Below, in pieces: positions 7,993 to 15,505 of a stretch of DNA of 64,000 nucleotides. The position numbers and the translations under genes are program-made. Source of the DNA: a bacterium (GTDB lineage: Bacteria > Bdellovibrionota > UBA2428); NCBI GenBank assembly GCA_009991595.1, contig JAACVK010000036.1:1-64000 (forward strand), written 5' to 3'. Every line of letters begins with the position of its first letter. Position 1 is the stretch's first letter. The notes under the pieces are model-generated. The model did not search any database, was not told where the DNA came from, and was given only the letters and a program-made list of their open reading frames with translations.

Positions 7993-8982
7993 ATGACTAA
8001 GTCTTTGAATATGGAGATGGATAGAGGCCGGCTTAAATCAAACAATCAAAGAACAATGCCAGATGTGGCATCTCAGCCCGAGCTTTCTGTTCAGGCTAAA
8101 ATTGATCAAGTCGGAATGACGGGAGTTGAAGTTCCCGTTAGGATGAAGCGTTCTGATGGTGTTGAATTCATTAGTGCTGGTAGGGCGGATGCCTTTGTCA
8201 GTTTGGATGATCCTCATGCAAAGGGAATCCACATGTCTCGCTTGTATCTAGCTCTTGTAGAGTCGCTGGAAAGCGAGACTCTAAGTTTGTCTCTTATGGA
8301 GAAAACTGTGGAAAGTTTTCTTTCTTCTCACAAAGATCTTAGTCAGACGGCTTCATTGAGTTTGGCTTTTGACTTCATGGCTCTACGCAAATCGTTGTTA
8401 AGTGAGAACGCAGGATGGCGCACCTATCCTGTGGAGATGAAATGCTCTATCGGCGCTAACCGTGCACTTGCTTTTTCTATGAGAGCTCAAATTAGTTATT
8501 CAAGCACTTGCCCTTGTTCGGCGGCTCTTGCCAGACAACTCATTAGTGATCGCTTTCTTAGTGATTACTCAAAGGAAAGGGCGGTTTCTGTTAAGGAGGC
8601 TTCAGAATGGCTTCTGAAAGAAGAGTCTATTTGTGCAACTCCTCATTCTCAACGCAGCTATGCCACGGTGGATGTTGTTCTTTCCTCAGAGGGGAAAAGT
8701 CTGTCTCTAGAGGAATTGATTGTATCAATTGAGCAAGCATTAGGAACTGCCGTCCAGGCTGCTGTGAAACGAGAAGATGAGCAAGAGTTTGCTCGCTTGA
8801 ATGGTAGAAACTTAATGTTTTGCGAAGATGCTGCTCGAAAAATGCGCTCTGTGCTCGAGTGTGATTCAAGAATTGTTGATTATAAAATCGAAGCCAAGCA
8901 TGTCGAATCTCTTCATCCTCACAACGCTGTTAGTATACTTGTGAAGGGTGTTGAGGGCGGCTTTAGAGCTTCTTCTTTGTAG
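7993..8982 (+). CDS. folE2: GTP cyclohydrolase I, type IB (zinc-independent FolE2)
   Basis: 329 aa. It converts GTP to 7,8-dihydroneopterin triphosphate, the first step of folate (and queuosine precursor) synthesis, using metals other than zinc. Diagnostic motifs: MPDVASQ near 22, STCPCS with Cys173 and Cys175, TPHSQRS with His218, and HNAVS near the end. About 25 N-terminal residues before MPDVASQ are longer than usual and probably disordered. It follows a terminator, so it has its own promoter. In many bacteria folE2 is induced by zinc starvation through Zur; I see no canonical Zur box here. It converges on the ATP-grasp gene with 11 bases between stops. Confidence 0.95.
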   Translation: MTKSLNMEMDRGRLKSNNQRTMPDVASQPELSVQAKIDQVGMTGVEVPVRMKRSDGVEFISAGRADAFVSLDDPHAKGIHMSRLYLALVESLESETLSLSLMEKTVESFLSSHKDLSQTASLSLAFDFMALRKSLLSENAGWRTYPVEMKCSIGANRALAFSMRAQISYSSTCPCSAALARQLISDRFLSDYSKERAVSVKEASEWLLKEESICATPHSQRSYATVDVVLSSEGKSLSLEELIVSIEQALGTAVQAAVKREDEQEFARLNGRNLMFCEDAARKMRSVLECDSRIVDYKIEAKHVESLHPHNAVSILVKGVEGGFRASSL

Positions 8983-8987
8983 AAGAG

Positions 8988-9007
8988 AAGAGTTTAGGCT
9001 CTTTTTT
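8988..9007. terminator. Possible weak terminator between convergent folE2 and ATP-grasp genes
   Basis: AAGAG, six-base loop, CTCTT, then further T on the plus strand. The stem is only five base pairs and it overlaps the stop codon of the opposite gene. Confidence 0.35.
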
Positions 9008-10010
9008 CAAACCAGCTTAAACCAAGGCTAATTATTTTAGATAGGCATTCTTCGTAGCTATAGCCAAGACGTTTAGCGGCTTCTGGAAATTCTTCAAAAA
9101 TAGCAATTCCTGGATTTGGATTAGCCTCCAAAATAAAAGCATTGTTCTTGTTGTCTACCCTTAAATCAATTCGTGCATAGCCGCTTAGTCCAAGTCGTTT
9201 GTAACAACGCTTTGCAAGCTTTTGAATCTGAGCGTCCAATTCGGAGTTAAGTCGAGCTGGAACCGAGCGAATTCCATACTTGTTTCGATATTTTTGACTC
9301 CATTTAACTTGGCTGGTTGCAATGGGTTCGGAGTCGTCTTTTAGGCGATTGAATTGTAGTTCATAGGTAGGGAGTGTTTGTAGGTTCTTGTTTCCCAAGA
9401 CGCCAATGTAGAACTCTCTGCCTTCGATGTAATGTTCAATGAGTGCATCGGTTCCAATGCTTTTATGGATGAAGGCCACTCTATCAGATAGTTGTTTGTC
9501 ACTTCTTACCACAGAGGCTTGAGATATTCCCAATGAGGCTTCTTCTATTAGAGATTTAACAAAAACAGGATACTCGAGGTTTTTTGGGAGCGAAACCTTG
9601 TGGCCTTTGGCAATGATCGCAAATTTTGGTGTGGGTATGCGATGGTAGGATAATATTTTTTTTGAGAGAGCTTTGTCGCGAGCGAGCATCAGGCCTTGAG
9701 GATTACAGCCCGTGTAGGCTTGGCGTCTAAGCTCTAAATAGCTTACGACATTATGGTCGTAGGTGGCGTTACCATCAAACTCTTCGAGTAGGTTAAAAAC
9801 GATGTGAGGCTTGTGTTTGAAAAGGGCAGTTCGTAGGACGTCCACATTTGAGTGAACTCCGGTGATTAGGACATCATGGCCAAGCGCTTTTAGTCCGTTG
9901 AAAACGTCAAATTCAGTTTTCCAGGGTGCACCTTCGGATAGCTTTTTTGTTGCGTTCTCAGGAGGGATTAACTCCTCATGAAGCAGAAGTAATATTCGAA
10001 GTGTTTTCAT
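8994..10010 (-). CDS. ATP-grasp ligase related to D-alanine-D-alanine ligase
   Basis: 338 aa, the usual Ddl length. The N-terminal Rossmann-like part carries HIVFNLLEEFDGN (about 71-83), the middle ATP-grasp part has FVKSLIEEASLGISQ, and the C-terminal part has ARIDLRVDNKN and FILEANPNPGI, the Mg-ATP binding strand and Asn loop. The N-terminal LHEELIPPEN is not that of true Ddl, so this is more likely one of the Ddl-related carboxylate-amine ligases of unknown substrate. It is last in a leftward run: its start overlaps the DUF6580-like gene by 35 bases. Whether it works on peptidoglycan precursors or on another peptide cannot be told. Confidence 0.8.
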   Translation of the reverse strand: MKTLRILLLLHEELIPPENATKKLSEGAPWKTEFDVFNGLKALGHDVLITGVHSNVDVLRTALFKHKPHIVFNLLEEFDGNATYDHNVVSYLELRRQAYTGCNPQGLMLARDKALSKKILSYHRIPTPKFAIIAKGHKVSLPKNLEYPVFVKSLIEEASLGISQASVVRSDKQLSDRVAFIHKSIGTDALIEHYIEGREFYIGVLGNKNLQTLPTYELQFNRLKDDSEPIATSQVKWSQKYRNKYGIRSVPARLNSELDAQIQKLAKRCYKRLGLSGYARIDLRVDNKNNAFILEANPNPGIAIFEEFPEAAKRLGYSYEECLSKIISLGLSWFEKRA

Positions 10011-10521
10011 TGGTGTGCAAGGGGGCTATGGATGAGCAAAAATGAATGCCGAGATAAAGGAGGGAGGTGTAAATCGCCGTAGATAACAATGAGTTTTGAA
10101 AGAAGGGTAGGGCAGCTTCAAAGCAATAGAGCAATCCAAGGAGTGTTTTGGGATAAAAAGATGAACTGAGCCATACTGCAAAATTGGACGTAATGAAAAA
10201 AATAACTGGACCGATAGCACTCATCCGAAGTGCAGACGAAAAACGTCCGTTATTCGTCTGTCGACTTAGCCAAGCTATGAGGGCCAAGGTTCCGTAGGTC
10301 AACGGGACCAGAGAGTGAAGGCCCAAGAAGAGATCGCTGACGATCATTGCGCCAAGAGTGCTTAGAATGGCAAAGCTCAAGGACCTGGAATACATGCCTC
10401 CGATGATGGCGATGGATAGGATAGGGGTGAAGTTTGGAGGGTGGGGAATCAGTCTACATAGAGCTCCTATGAAAACTGCAGTTAAAACAATGAGAGCTCT
10501 ATTATTTCTGAATATATTCAA
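9976..10521 (-). CDS. DUF6580-like small membrane protein (possible ECF S-component relative)
   Basis: 181 aa, about five transmembrane segments. The N-terminal LCRLIPHPPNFTPILSIAIIGG is the signature I know from DUF6580 proteins; their fold resembles S-components of ECF vitamin transporters. The start is TTG at 10521, supported by GGAAGGAA seven bases upstream. It sits four bases after the methionine/folate fusion gene, so a role in uptake of a cofactor used there (for example a corrinoid or folate) is a reasonable guess, not shown. Some members are annotated only as conserved membrane proteins. Confidence 0.6.
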   Translation of the reverse strand: MNIFRNNRALIVLTAVFIGALCRLIPHPPNFTPILSIAIIGGMYSRSLSFAILSTLGAMIVSDLFLGLHSLVPLTYGTLALIAWLSRQTNNGRFSSALRMSAIGPVIFFITSNFAVWLSSSFYPKTLLGLLYCFEAALPFFQNSLLSTAIYTSLLYLGIHFCSSIAPLHTNENTSNITSAS

Positions 10522-10525
10522 TTTG

Positions 10526-12346
10526 CTATTCCTTCCCCAATGCTCTTAGTGCAACATCCACCTTACCAAGGGGGGCGCTAATGGCAAAGCCTTCGCAGTG
10601 AGCATCGAGTGCGCTGATGACTCTTTGAGCAATTTCAACGCCTCGCTTGATGGCTTCTTCTTTATCGTCGCCAGCTTTTTCCATTTCATCAAGGGCCCAT
10701 TGGGGAACGGTCACGCCAGGCACTTCGTTGGCCATGAATTCTGCGTTTCTTAGGCTGATGAAAGGCCAAATGCCGACTATGTGTGGCCTAGAGTTGGCTG
10801 CGGTCAATTCTCGCCACTTTAGGTAACTTTCAGGATCGTAAACAGGTTGAGTGACGGCAAAGTCTGCGCCCATTTCACATTTAAAGTTCCAACGTTTAAC
10901 CTCGAGTTCCATGTTCATGGCTGTTGGGTTGCTCGCTACGCCAATCCCATAATCGGTAGAAGATCCAAGCTCACCACCTAAAGGGCTAAGACCCTTGTTC
11001 AGACAGTCTACTAGGCGAGTTAGGCCGATGGAATCTAGGTCGTATACCGCAGACGCATCCTTGTTGTTGCCTAGTTTTGGGGGGTCTCCTGTGACTAAAA
11101 GTAGGTCGCGGACCCCGTTTAGGTGGGCTCCGAGTAAATCAGATTGAAGAGCGATTAGGTTTCGATCGCGAGTTGTGAAGTGGGGGAGGATCGAGATTCC
11201 GCAGTTCTTGTGTGCATAGTAACTTGCAATGTGAAGAGAGCTTGCTTTTGTGCTAGCTCTGGCCCCGTCGGGAACGTTGATAAAGCGGACGCCAGCTTTT
11301 TTAATTGTTTGCACTTTTTCTTCAAACTTTTCAATTTCAATGCCTTTTGGCGGAGAAAGTTCTACGGTGATGACCTTTTCTCCAGCGCAAAGAGCTTGCC
11401 CGATGTTGGAAGGAACTCTCTGCCGAAGGGGCCGCCTTTCAGCGTTAGCTGCTTTGAGTTCCTCTCCCATTTGAATGGTGGATTGTTGCACGTTGGTCAT
11501 CAGTAGAGCTTGTCGTATGGCTGCAATATGATGTTCATTCGTTCCGCAACATCCTCCAACACCATTTGCACCCGCTTCTACATAGCGTTTGGCATATTTT
11601 GCTAAATAATCTGGGCTGGTCATGTAAAAGTAACGACCGTTGATGTTTCTGGGCATGCCAGAGTTTGGTTGCACAATGATTGGTTTTTCTGTGAGAGGTC
11701 TCAGGTGTCGTAAGCAGGTGAATAAACCGCTTGGCCCCTCTGAGCAATTGAGTCCGAGAGCTTGAACCATTGGATTCTTTCCAATTCGGTCAGCAAAGGC
11801 CTTGAATCTTCTGGAGGAAGTTGAGAGCACCGTTAGAGAAGCAAGGATGGGGGTTGTCTTGTCGACACTTCTAATCCCTTCAATCGCTCTTTCCATTTCA
11901 GCCATGTATCCAAAAGTTTCTAGGATGTAGCAGTCGATGCTTTCTGAAGCTTGAACCATTCTGGCGATGTCTGCATATTCATCAAAAACTTCTTCAAGGC
12001 TAATCTTTCCCAGGGGTTCGATGAGCTCTCCCATTGGGCCGATAGAAAAAGCAATCTTTGCAGAGCTGCCCTCGCGGGCTTTGTTGGCAAGCTCGATGGC
12101 GCTTGAAATTAGCAGCTGTTGCTGGTTTTCAATGTCGTATTTTTTTAATTGAATCTTGGTCGCTGAAAAAGAGTTAGTCGTGATGACGTCTGCACCGGCT
12201 TGAATATAGCTTTTGTGTAGTGCTACAACATCTTCGGGTGCGTTGAGGCAAAGCTCTTCAAATGGCCGGTTAATGTAGAATCCTCGGTCGTAAAGTGCTG
12301 TTCCTACTGCACCATCAAAAATTAGAACTTTTTTTGCGTTAAACAT
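10526..12346 (-). CDS. Bifunctional homocysteine S-methyltransferase / 5,10-methylenetetrahydrofolate reductase
   Basis: 606 aa fusion. The first ~290 residues are a homocysteine S-methyltransferase barrel: FDGAVGTALYDRG at the start, and three zinc-binding cysteines in LNCSEG and GGCCGTNEHH. The remainder, from about 320, is a MetF-type flavoprotein (VITVELSPPKG, DPPKLGNN, FAVTQPVYDPE). This is the YitJ-like arrangement found in Bacillus and many Deltaproteobacteria. It would make methyl-tetrahydrofolate and methylate homocysteine to methionine. Only 101 bases separate it from the divergent exchanger gene, too short for a typical SAM or cobalamin riboswitch. It leads a three-gene leftward unit. 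Confidence 0.93.
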   Translation of the reverse strand: MFNAKKVLIFDGAVGTALYDRGFYINRPFEELCLNAPEDVVALHKSYIQAGADVITTNSFSATKIQLKKYDIENQQQLLISSAIELANKAREGSSAKIAFSIGPMGELIEPLGKISLEEVFDEYADIARMVQASESIDCYILETFGYMAEMERAIEGIRSVDKTTPILASLTVLSTSSRRFKAFADRIGKNPMVQALGLNCSEGPSGLFTCLRHLRPLTEKPIIVQPNSGMPRNINGRYFYMTSPDYLAKYAKRYVEAGANGVGGCCGTNEHHIAAIRQALLMTNVQQSTIQMGEELKAANAERRPLRQRVPSNIGQALCAGEKVITVELSPPKGIEIEKFEEKVQTIKKAGVRFINVPDGARASTKASSLHIASYYAHKNCGISILPHFTTRDRNLIALQSDLLGAHLNGVRDLLLVTGDPPKLGNNKDASAVYDLDSIGLTRLVDCLNKGLSPLGGELGSSTDYGIGVASNPTAMNMELEVKRWNFKCEMGADFAVTQPVYDPESYLKWRELTAANSRPHIVGIWPFISLRNAEFMANEVPGVTVPQWALDEMEKAGDDKEEAIKRGVEIAQRVISALDAHCEGFAISAPLGKVDVALRALGKE

Positions 12347-12410
12347 TTGGTGGTGATCTGAATACTAGCAAAAGATCCGCTTCGCACAACTAATTTTTAT
12401 ATTCTTAGTC

Positions 12411-12438
12411 TTGTTAATGAGGGTCATGTCCGGATAAT
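12411..12438 (+). promoter_or_regulatory. Sigma-70-like promoter of the CaCA exchanger gene, near-leaderless
   Basis: TTGTTA (12411-12416), 16-base spacer, GATAAT (12433-12438). Predicted start is about 12445, three bases before the ATG at 12448. Confidence 0.55.
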
Positions 12439-12447
12439 CAAAGAAAT

Positions 12448-13416
12448 ATGTATTGGATGACTTTGTTAGGGACCATTATGCTTTTCTTTGGAGGCGATTG
12501 GCTTGTTGCTGGTGCTTCTTGGGTGGCCAGGCGATATGGAGTCTCTAAGCTTGTTGTCGGCTTGACTCTTGTTGCTTTTGGCACGAGTGCCCCTGAGCTT
12601 GCTGTGAGTGTCTATTCCGTTTTGAAGGGTGAACCTGACATAGCTGTTGGAAATGTCGTTGGTAGTAATATTGTAAACATATTACTGGTTCTGGGGGCCT
12701 CTGCTCTTGTTCACCCAATCCAAGTTGGATCCTCGCTTCTTCGATCTGATTTGCCTTTTTTGATGGTGGTAAGCCTTCTTTCTTTTTTCTTAGCTTTCGA
12801 TGGGAGCATAGGGCGCTTTGAGGGTCTTTTTCTGTTTTTGTTACTTGTTGGGTATTTGTTTCGATTGTTTTACAAGGCTTCAAAATTAGGAGAGGTTTCA
12901 GAAGTTATCGATCTAGATGAAATTGACGAAGCTGAGGTGGGCTCAGATGAAAGTGCCATAAAGGAAATTTCTAAACTCATAGGCGGGGTAGTAATTTTGA
13001 TTGTTGGTTCAAAGTTTTTTATTGATGGAGCAACCCAGATGGCTCATAACTTTGGAGTTAGTGATGCCGTCATAGGGTTGAGTGTAGTTGCATTGGGGAC
13101 CAGCCTGCCTGAAGTGGCAGCTTCGGTTGTAGCGGCCTTTCGTGGGCAAAGTGCTATTGCTTTGGGGAATGTGATCGGGAGTAATATATTTAACCTTCTT
13201 GCGGTTATGGGAATCACTTCTATGATTAGTAAGGTTGGAGTTGAGGTGAGTTCCGAAATTTTAACACAAGATTTTCCGCTTATGATTTTAATCACAGCTC
13301 TGTGCTTCCCATTACTGATTACAGGCAATATTGTATCTCGCGTTGAGGGTGGTTTTTTGCTTTTATCCTACGGAGTCTACCTAGCTTACATTTTCGGTTT
13401 TATTGCAATCGGCTAA
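12448..13416 (+). CDS. CaCA-family Na+/Ca2+ (cation) exchanger, YrbG-like
   Basis: 322 aa with about ten membrane helices in two inverted halves. Each half carries the alpha-repeat: LTLVAFGTSAPELAVS with GNVVGSNIVN in the first, and LSVVALGTSLPEVAAS with GNVIGSNIFN in the second. The Glu residues in SAPEL and SLPEV coordinate the transported cation. A short acidic loop (about 150-165) joins the halves. It exports calcium or a similar divalent cation in exchange for Na+ or H+. Its stop overlaps by four bases the end of the convergent bufC-like gene, but there is no sign of shared transcription. Confidence 0.93.
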   Translation: MYWMTLLGTIMLFFGGDWLVAGASWVARRYGVSKLVVGLTLVAFGTSAPELAVSVYSVLKGEPDIAVGNVVGSNIVNILLVLGASALVHPIQVGSSLLRSDLPFLMVVSLLSFFLAFDGSIGRFEGLFLFLLLVGYLFRLFYKASKLGEVSEVIDLDEIDEAEVGSDESAIKEISKLIGGVVILIVGSKFFIDGATQMAHNFGVSDAVIGLSVVALGTSLPEVAASVVAAFRGQSAIALGNVIGSNIFNLLAVMGITSMISKVGVEVSSEILTQDFPLMILITALCFPLLITGNIVSRVEGGFLLLSYGVYLAYIFGFIAIG

Positions 13417-14150
13417 GGTTTTCTATTTTTTCCAAGACTAAGGAGTCTTTTTGCTCCCCACTTTTGGAAAAAACTAGAAACAGATTCATGGTCAAGGTTA
13501 CTGTGTTTTTCTTGTAGGCGCTCAAAAGCTGTTTCTAATGGCGTATTCCTTAGAAGCTCTGCGAAAAAATCGTGTTCGAAAGTCGAGATCGATTCGTAAC
13601 ATGGTGTAGAGCCTTCAACGCAAAAAATATAACAACGGTTTTCGGTGGGATGTATTTCTTCATCCTCATAGATCAAATCAACTGGGAAGGAGCATTCTTG
13701 TAAGACGATAGAACGCTCGATTTGAATCTGCAGACTTCCTGTGCTTTCTTCTAGTGCTATCGCTTTTTGCTTGTTGGAGCCTTGAAAGCGGCATTGAATC
13801 AGGTTCCATTCAAAAAGAGATAATTCTTTCCAGAGATTATTTTGTGGCTCAACTTTAGCCAAAAAATCCGGGAAGGTTCGACTATATTCATTGAGAGTAT
13901 AATATGTGGAGGGATTCTCAATTATGAAGGATTCTATGTTTTTAAGGAAGAGATCTTTACCCATTAACTTTTCTGTAATGGGAAAGTCTTCAATCAGAGC
14001 TTCCTTAAAGCGGATGTTGCATCCGTTTTTATAGATGTTGAAGCGCGCGTTTTGCTCTTCAGTATCTTTTGCTTTAATCCAAGCTAGCTCTCCCGAGGAG
14101 TCTAGCCTCGACACAAAGCGTTTCTGAAAGTCAGCTAACCATTGGCTCAT
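13413..14150 (-). CDS. bufC: BufC-like partner protein (DUF2063 / putative DNA-binding domain family)
   Basis: 245 aa from the ATG at 14150. An in-frame upstream ATG at 14258 would reach deep into the MNIO gene and gives no family match, so I reject it. The N-terminus MSQWLADFQKRFV and the ARFNIYKNGCNIRFKEALIEDFP segment are typical of DUF2063 proteins, which sit next to MNIO (DUF692) enzymes and act as their partner, binding the precursor. The start overlaps the end of bufB by 20 bases, implying coupled translation. Despite the Pfam name, DNA binding is unlikely here. It is the last gene of the bufABC operon. Confidence 0.85.
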   Translation of the reverse strand: MSQWLADFQKRFVSRLDSSGELAWIKAKDTEEQNARFNIYKNGCNIRFKEALIEDFPITEKLMGKDLFLKNIESFIIENPSTYYTLNEYSRTFPDFLAKVEPQNNLWKELSLFEWNLIQCRFQGSNKQKAIALEESTGSLQIQIERSIVLQECSFPVDLIYEDEEIHPTENRCYIFCVEGSTPCYESISTFEHDFFAELLRNTPLETAFERLQEKHSNLDHESVSSFFQKWGAKRLLSLGKNRKP

Positions 14151-15021
14151 TCGAGAGAACCTCCTTTCTTGGCTTTTGCATTCTATTGAAAAGGATTCGA
14201 GCCTTATCCAATTCGGCTTCCAGTCTTTGAAGCGAGGGAATCTTCGAGTCCCATTCAATCATGGTGCTTCTATGGCCAATTTTTTCTAGGGCGTATTCAT
14301 ATATCTTCCATGCTTCGGGCATCATTGGGCCGCTATGGGTATCTATGAAAAGGTCCCCCTTTTTTGAGGGGCCAGCCAGATGATACTGAACAATGTGTTC
14401 TGCGGGGAGGGTGTCTATGTAATCACGTGGATTGTTCTGGTGATTGTGGGCACTTACGAAAATATTGTTAATGTCACACAATAGACCACAGTTAGAGGTT
14501 TTTGCTAACTCCGCTACGAATTTCCATTCAGACATGGTGGACTCTTTAAATTCGACATAACTTGAGACGTTTTCAATGACCATAGGTCTTTGAAGGTAAT
14601 CTTGAACTTGCAAGATCCGAGTGGAGACATGTTGGAGGGTTTCTTTTGTATAGGGAAGTGGGAGTAGGTCGTGAAGATTTCTACCGTGCACTCCTGTCCA
14701 ACACAAATGATCGGAAACCCATTCGGGCTCCACTATTTCAATAAGTTGTTTAAGTTTTTTCAGATAGGACATATTCATGGGGTCGCTGCCTCCAATAGAC
14801 ATCGAAACTCCATGGAGAACAATGGGGTAATTTTCTCGAATTTTCAGCAAACGCTTTAAGGAGCTTCCACCTACGGCTGTATCGGAGAAACCAAGAAAGT
14901 TTTCTGAGATAACCTCGAACCAATTTGCTTTAGATTCGCCTGAAAGCACTTGTTTGTAGTGAGGAGGGCGCAGACCAAGGCCAAAGCCTAAGTTTCTGAA
15001 ATTAAATTTTGAAGTATTCAT
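14131..15021 (-). CDS. bufB: MNIO (DUF692) multinuclear iron oxidative enzyme, BufB-like
   Basis: 296 aa TIM-barrel enzyme. MNIO enzymes use two or three irons and O2 to modify cysteines of a ribosomal peptide, for example to thiooxazoles in bufferins. The expected ligands are visible in order: LHGVSMSIGG (His), EWVSDHLCW (Asp, His), IENVSSY (Glu), CDINNIFVSAHN (Asp, Asn, His), YHLAGP (His), DTHSGP (Asp, His) and MIEWDSKIP (Glu). It lies 61 bases after the precursor gene and overlaps bufC. Its likely substrate is the Cys-repeat peptide encoded upstream. The product and metal specificity are inferred from bufferin work, where these operons protect against copper. Confidence 0.92.
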   Translation of the reverse strand: MNTSKFNFRNLGFGLGLRPPHYKQVLSGESKANWFEVISENFLGFSDTAVGGSSLKRLLKIRENYPIVLHGVSMSIGGSDPMNMSYLKKLKQLIEIVEPEWVSDHLCWTGVHGRNLHDLLPLPYTKETLQHVSTRILQVQDYLQRPMVIENVSSYVEFKESTMSEWKFVAELAKTSNCGLLCDINNIFVSAHNHQNNPRDYIDTLPAEHIVQYHLAGPSKKGDLFIDTHSGPMMPEAWKIYEYALEKIGHRSTMIEWDSKIPSLQRLEAELDKARILFNRMQKPRKEVLSNEPMVS

Positions 15022-15040
15022 TCTTTGAGCTTTTTGTAGA

Positions 15041-15065
15041 AGGAGAGGTTGTTGTGACCTCTCCT
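15041..15065 (-). promoter_or_regulatory. Stem-loop between bufA and bufB (attenuator or RNA-stabiliser)
   Basis: A perfect 9-bp stem (AGGAGAGGT / ACCTCTCCT) with a seven-base loop lies in the 61-base gap. No T-run follows on the transcribed strand, so it is probably a 3'-end stabiliser or partial terminator that keeps precursor mRNA in excess over the enzyme mRNA. Confidence 0.6.
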
Positions 15066-15082
15066 ATCTGTTTAGTTAATCT

Positions 15083-15373
15083 TTATTCTTCGCCAGAACA
15101 AGTGTCTTTGCCGCAGCTATCTTTCTCTTCTTTACCTTCACAGCCATCTTTGCCTTCACAGCCGTCTTTTGCTTTCTCAGCTTTCTTTTTTTTGGCTTTG
15201 TCCATTCCTTTGCAGCCATCTTTACCTTCACAGCCATCTTTTTCTTTTTTCATTTCTTTCTCGGCGGAAGAACTTTTGGATTTAGCGTGGGCTGTTTCGT
15301 TTGCGATTAAAGCCCCTGCAAGAAGTCCAGAGATTGCTGCTGTTGTTAATGTTGCGGTTAATTTTTTACTCAT
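15083..15373 (-). CDS. bufA: Bufferin-type RiPP precursor with repeated Cys-Glu-Gly-Lys-Asp-Gly-Cys motif
   Basis: 96 aa from the ATG at 15373, which begins a clean signal peptide (MSKKLTATLTTAAISGLLAG, cleavage after HA at 30). An upstream ATG at 15418 would add 15 residues that spoil the signal, and AAGGGA precedes the chosen start. The exported part is Lys/Glu/Gly-rich with six cysteines (48, 54, 72, 78, 87, 92). KDGCEGKDGC occurs twice, and a degenerate third copy (KDSCGKDTC) ends the chain. Bufferins have a signal peptide and EGKCG-like Cys motifs modified by the adjacent MNIO enzyme; this version has the Cys pair outside EGKDG. Metal (copper) binding in the periplasm is the expected role. 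Confidence 0.82.
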   Translation of the reverse strand: MSKKLTATLTTAAISGLLAGALIANETAHAKSKSSSAEKEMKKEKDGCEGKDGCKGMDKAKKKKAEKAKDGCEGKDGCEGKEEKDSCGKDTCSGEE

Positions 15374-15436
15374 TTTTTTATATATCCCTTCGGTGAACTG
15401 TTTAGTTCGAGAGCTCATTTTAGAGCCTCATAGTGT

Positions 15437-15464
15437 AATACGTCAGGAATATAAAATTGTTACA
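15437..15464 (-). promoter_or_regulatory. ECF-sigma-like promoter upstream of bufA
   Basis: On the minus strand TGTAACA (15464-15458) and CGTATT (15442-15437) are separated by 15 bases. The AAC core and CGT core are the hallmark of promoters read by ECF sigma factors. Predicted RNA leader is about 55 bases. Bufferin operons elsewhere are ECF-controlled. No sigma gene is in the window. Confidence 0.4.
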
Positions 15465-15505
15465 TCGACTTGCCGCGGAAGAGGTTTAGTCAAATTGCTC
15501 AGGAT

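Noticed and set aside
10526-12447. SAM or cobalamin riboswitch before the methionine/folate fusion gene
   Set aside because: Only 101 bases separate it from the divergent gene and no riboswitch core could be recognised; that stretch is needed for the two promoters.
13413-14258. Extended start of the BufC-like gene at 14258
   Set aside because: The extra 36 residues lie inside the MNIO gene and are unlike the family; MSQWLADFQ at 14150 is the normal N-terminus.
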